Shown here in pieces: positions 60,933 to 64,000 of a stretch of DNA of 64,000 nucleotides. Source of the DNA: Liolophura sinensis (lineage: Eukaryota; Mollusca; Polyplacophora; Chitonida; Chitonidae). The stretch's first letter is position 1; every line of letters begins with the position of its first letter. The stretch is taken from NCBI RefSeq assembly GCF_032854445.1, contig NW_027017968.1:1-64000 (forward strand), in the 5' to 3' direction. The position numbers were made by a program, and so were the translations under genes. The notes beneath the pieces are model-generated. The model ran no database searches, was not told the DNA's origin, and saw only the letters and a program-made list of their open reading frames with translations.

Positions 60933-61481
60933 TCAACTTTTGACTATAAGTTATGTGCCCTTCGGTAGCCCAGAAGACCTGAAATCTTTGGGCTAAGCCC
61001 ATTTAACTCACCCAGCAATTGTCTTACTTCTCAGTCCAAGACAATCTCAATGTCTTTATCTACGTGTAGAAAAACCACACCATTTGTACATAAAAAACAC
61101 AAGGTACTTGATACAGTCTGCTGTAAAAAGTACAACTGACCACAGACCCACATTTATTAGGTGCCAAAAGATGCGGAATTGGGCCAGGTATCGGCAGCTG
61201 TTGAAAAATTGCAAATTTCCCTGGTTTCCATGGAGTAAGAGCCGTTGCTGGGCACGTGATTATGACAAAAATGATCATTGAATTGTCGCTACAGCCAAAA
61301 GTATTGGTCGGAGAGCTACGCGGTTTGCACCATTCGATTTCTCGTCACAAAATACGTCGGATTAGCCTCTTACTAGTAGCACTGGAACAGTTTTTCCACT
61401 TTTGCATTTTTGCCTGGTCTTTTTGTTAATTGAAACCGGCTACACAATACTCTGTACAATCGCGACTGGTCATTACTATAT
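60933..61481. repeat. Hybrid monomer M112 (M15-type then M4-type)
   Basis: M15 markers run to about 61190: cttctcagtcc, cataaaaaacac, gaccacagacc, atttattagg and aggtatcgg. From about 61248 it has M4 markers: gctgggcac, gacaaaaatgatcattg and gagagctacg. The switch is between about 61192 and 61250. It is the mirror combination of M59, which runs from M4 to M15. Confidence 0.83.
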
Positions 61482-64000
61482 TCAACTTTTGACTATAAGT
61501 TATGTGCCCTTCGGTAGCCCAGAAGACCTGAAATCTTTGGGCTAAGCCCATTTATCTCACCCAGCAATTGCCTTACTTCTAAGTGCAAGACAATCTCAAT
61601 GTCTTTATCTATGTGTAGAAAAACCACACCATTTGTACGTGAAAAACACAAGGTACTTGATACAGTCTGCTGTAAAAAGTACAACTGAACACTTACCCAC
61701 TTCAGTAAGTTGCCAAAAGATGCGGAATTGAGCCAGGCATCGGCAGCTGTTGAAAAATTGCAAATTTCCCTGGTTTCCATGGAGTAAGAGCCGTTGCTGG
61801 GCACGTGATTATGATATAAATGATCATTCAATTGTCACTTCAGCCAAAAGTATTGGTCGGAGAGCAACGCGGTTTGCACCATTCGATTTCTCGTCACAAA
61901 ATACGTCGGATTAGCCTCTTACCAGCAGCACTGGAACAGTTTTTCCACTTTTGCATTTTTGCCTGGTCTTTTTGTTAATTGAAATCGGCTACACTGTACT
62001 CTGTACAATCGCCACTGGTCATTACTATATTCAACTTTTGACTATAAGTTATGTGCCCTTCGGTAGCTCAGAAGACCTGAAATCTTAGGGCGAAGCCCAT
62101 TTAACTCACCCAGCAATTGTCTTACTTATAAGTGCAAGACAATCTCAATGTCTTTATCTACGTGTAGAAAAACCACACCATTTGTACATAAAAAACGCAA
62201 GGTACTTGATACAGTCTGCTGTAAAAAGTACATCTAAACACTTACCCACATTTATAAGGTGCGAAAAGATGGGGAATTGGGCCAGGCATCGGCAGATGTT
62301 AAATAATTGCAAATATCCCTGGTTTCCATGGAGTAAGAGCCGTTGCTGGGCACGTGATTATGACATAAATGATCATTGAATTGTCGCTACAGCCAAAAGT
62401 ATTGGTCGGAGAGCTACGCGGTTTGCACCATTCGATTTCTCGTCACAAAATACGTCGGATTAGCCTCTTACTAGTAGCACTGGAACAGTTTTTCCACTTT
62501 TGCATTTTTGCCTGGTCTTTTTGTTAATTGAAACCGGCTACACAGTACTCTGTACAATCGCGTCTGGTCAATACTATATTCAACTTTTGACTATAAATTA
62601 TGTGCCCTTCGGTAGCCCAGAAGACCTGAAATCTTTGGGCTAAGCCCATTTAACTCACCCAGCAATTGCCTTACTTCTAAGTGCAAGACAATCTCAATGT
62701 CTTTATCTACGTGTAGAAAAACCACACCATTTGTACGTGAAAAACACAAGGTACTTGATACAGCCTGCTGTAAAAAGTACAACTGAACACTGACCCACTT
62801 CAGTAAGTTGCCAAAAGATGCGGAATTGAGCCAGGCATCGGCAGCTGTTGAAAAATTGCAAATTTCCCTGGTTTCCATGGAGTAAGAGCCGTTGCTGGGC
62901 ACGTGATTATGATATAAATGATCATTCAATTGTCACTTCAGCCAAAAGTATTGGTCGGAGAGCAACGCGGTTTGCACCATTCGATTTCTCGTCACAAAAT
63001 ACGTCGGATTAGCCTCTTACCAGCAGCACTGGAACAGTTTTTCCACTTTTGCATTTTTACCTGGTCTTTTTGTTAATTGAAATCGGCTACACTGTACTCT
63101 GTACAATCGCGACTGGTCATTACTATATTCAACTTTTGACTATAAGTTATGTGCCCTTCGGTAGCCCAGAAGACCTGAAATCTTTGGGCCAAGCCCATTT
63201 AACTCACCCAGCAATTGTCTTACTTCTAAGTCCAAGACAATCTCAATGTCTTTATCTACGTGTAGAAAAACCACACCATTTGTACGTGAAAAACACAAGG
63301 TACTTGATACAGTCTGCTGTAAAAAGTACAACTAAACACTGACCCACATTTATAAGATGCCAAAAGATGCGGAATTGGGCCAGGCATCGGCAGCTGTTAA
63401 AAAATTGCAAATATCCCTGGTTTCCATGGAGTAAGAGCCGTTGCTGGGCACGTGATTATGACCTAAATGATCAGTCAATTGTCACTACAGCCAAAAGTAT
63501 TGGTCGGAGAGCAACGCGGTTTGCACCATTCGATTTCTCGTCACAAAATACGTCGGATTACCCTCTTACCAGCAGCACTGGAACAGTTTTTCCACTTTTG
63601 CATTTTTGCCTGGTCTTTTTGTTAATTGAAATCGGCTACACTGTACTCTGTACAATCGCGACTGGTCATTACTATATTCAACTTTTGACTATAAGTTATG
63701 TGCCCTTCGGTAGCCCAGAAGACGTCAAATCTTTGGGCTAAGCCCATTTAACTCACCCAGCAATTGTCTTACTTCTAAGTGCAAGACAATCTCAATGTCT
63801 TTATCTACGTGTAGAAAAACCACACCATTTGTACGTGAAAAACACCAGGTACTTGATACAGTCTGCTGTAAAAAGTACAACTGAACACTGACCCACTTCA
63901 GTAAGGTGCCAAAAGATGCGGAATTGAGCCAGGCATCGGCAGCTGTTGAAAAATTGCAAATATCCCTGGTTCCCATGGAGTAAGAGCCGTTGCTGGGCAC
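61482..64000. repeat. Monomers M113-M117: probable start of a third A/B-like copy
   Basis: Units start at 61482, 62031, 62580, 63129 and 63678; the last is cut at 323 bp by the window edge. M113 is of M45/M61 type, M114 of M4 type, M115 of M5 type, M116 of M6 type including ggattaccc, and M117 of M9 type with caccagg and ggttccc. This is the order of M67-M70 in B and of M4-M7 in A. M117 resembles M9 (4393) almost base for base over the visible part. Confidence 0.82.

Larger units (their letters stand above)
58736..61481. repeat. Monomers M108-M112, mosaic group
   Basis: Units start at 58736, 59285, 59834, 60384 and 60933. M108 is of M10 type but starts with tagcacagaagacgtc as M12 units do. 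M109 and M112 are hybrids, annotated separately. M110 is of M2 type (gtcgaag, ccagacc) but with tttccatgg restored. M111 is of M47/M53 type (aaaaacagaagg) with actaagtcgaag. The group mixes members of the seven-, six- and three-monomer HORs. Confidence 0.83.
1..64000. repeat. Satellite DNA array, 549-bp monomer, about 116.6 copies
   Basis: The string tcaacttttg, or a one-base variant, recurs at 1, 550, 1099, 1648, 2197, 2746 and so on to 63678. Most intervals are exactly 549 bp, with departures of a few bases concentrated in three blocks. All units are in the same orientation and nothing interrupts them. This gives 116 full monomers and one partial. Monomer 1 has about 41% GC and 17 CpG by hand count. 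Neighbouring monomers differ by many substitutions, while monomers several units apart are nearly identical, which is the mark of higher-order repeats. I do not recognise the family. By analogy with known satellites it is probably heterochromatic, but centromeric function is not shown by sequence alone. Confidence 0.98.

Noticed and set aside
1-64000. CRISPR array
   Set aside because: The repeat is 549 bp with no spacers between units; all sequence belongs to the repeat.
1-64000. rDNA spacer, tandem rRNA or tRNA genes
   Set aside because: No rRNA or tRNA segment is visible in any monomer, and the unit is too short to hold an rRNA gene other than 5S, which I do not see.
1-64000. Inserted transposable element or target-site duplications
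   Set aside because: Every stretch can be assigned to a monomer phase, and length changes are only a few bases.

Overview
The whole 64 kb window is one uninterrupted tandem array of a single satellite DNA family. The repeat unit is 549 bp, with about 41% GC and 17 CpG in the first copy by hand count. Anchoring on the string tcaacttttg gives 116 complete monomers (numbered M1 to M116 here) and a 323-bp partial one at the right edge (M117), all head to tail on the same strand. I see no protein-coding gene, tRNA, rRNA, transposon insertion or unique-sequence gap. Open reading frames of 60 to 214 codons occur on both strands, but they recur at the repeat period, overlap each other and are cut by stops that differ between monomers, so I treat them as by-products of the repeat. 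A long, homogenised satellite like this indicates a eukaryotic nuclear genome (pericentromeric, centromeric, subtelomeric or B/sex-chromosome heterochromatin). I do not recognise the family and cannot name the organism.

The array is organised as nested higher-order repeats (HORs). Monomers differ by diagnostic substitutions, and the order of types is reproduced. Segment A (M1-M37, 1 to about 20175, probably extending left of the window) is repeated as segment B (M62-M99, 33471 to about 54225), about 33.5 to 34 kb downstream. M12-M37 align one-to-one with M74-M99. Inside A and B lies a 7-monomer HOR (3843 bp) whose next copy has been shortened to six monomers through a hybrid monomer (M24 in A, M86 in B). 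A 3-monomer HOR (about 1647 bp) is at 17557-20294 and 51599-56540. Between A and B lies a 6-monomer HOR (22491-29073) and related monomers. The tail (54344-64000) carries more trimer copies, several hybrid monomers and, from 62031, what looks like the start of a third copy of the A/B leading segment. A and B differ by local two-monomer expansions: 2984-4941 in A and 34569-36767 in B.

Three blocks (about 15.27-18.9 kb, 22.6-31.7 kb, 36.1-41.7 kb) carry many one-base insertions and deletions, mostly in homopolymers, that are absent from their counterpart monomers elsewhere. This looks like unpolished long-read sequence rather than biology and should be considered before interpreting the fine structure there.

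Conserved features inside the monomer include an invariant CACGTG core (usually CACGTGAT), a 10-bp palindrome AATGATCATT, a short GGGC/GCCC inverted repeat and a cluster of T-tracts. Nothing here acts as a gene set. The information in the window is the recombination history of a satellite array.
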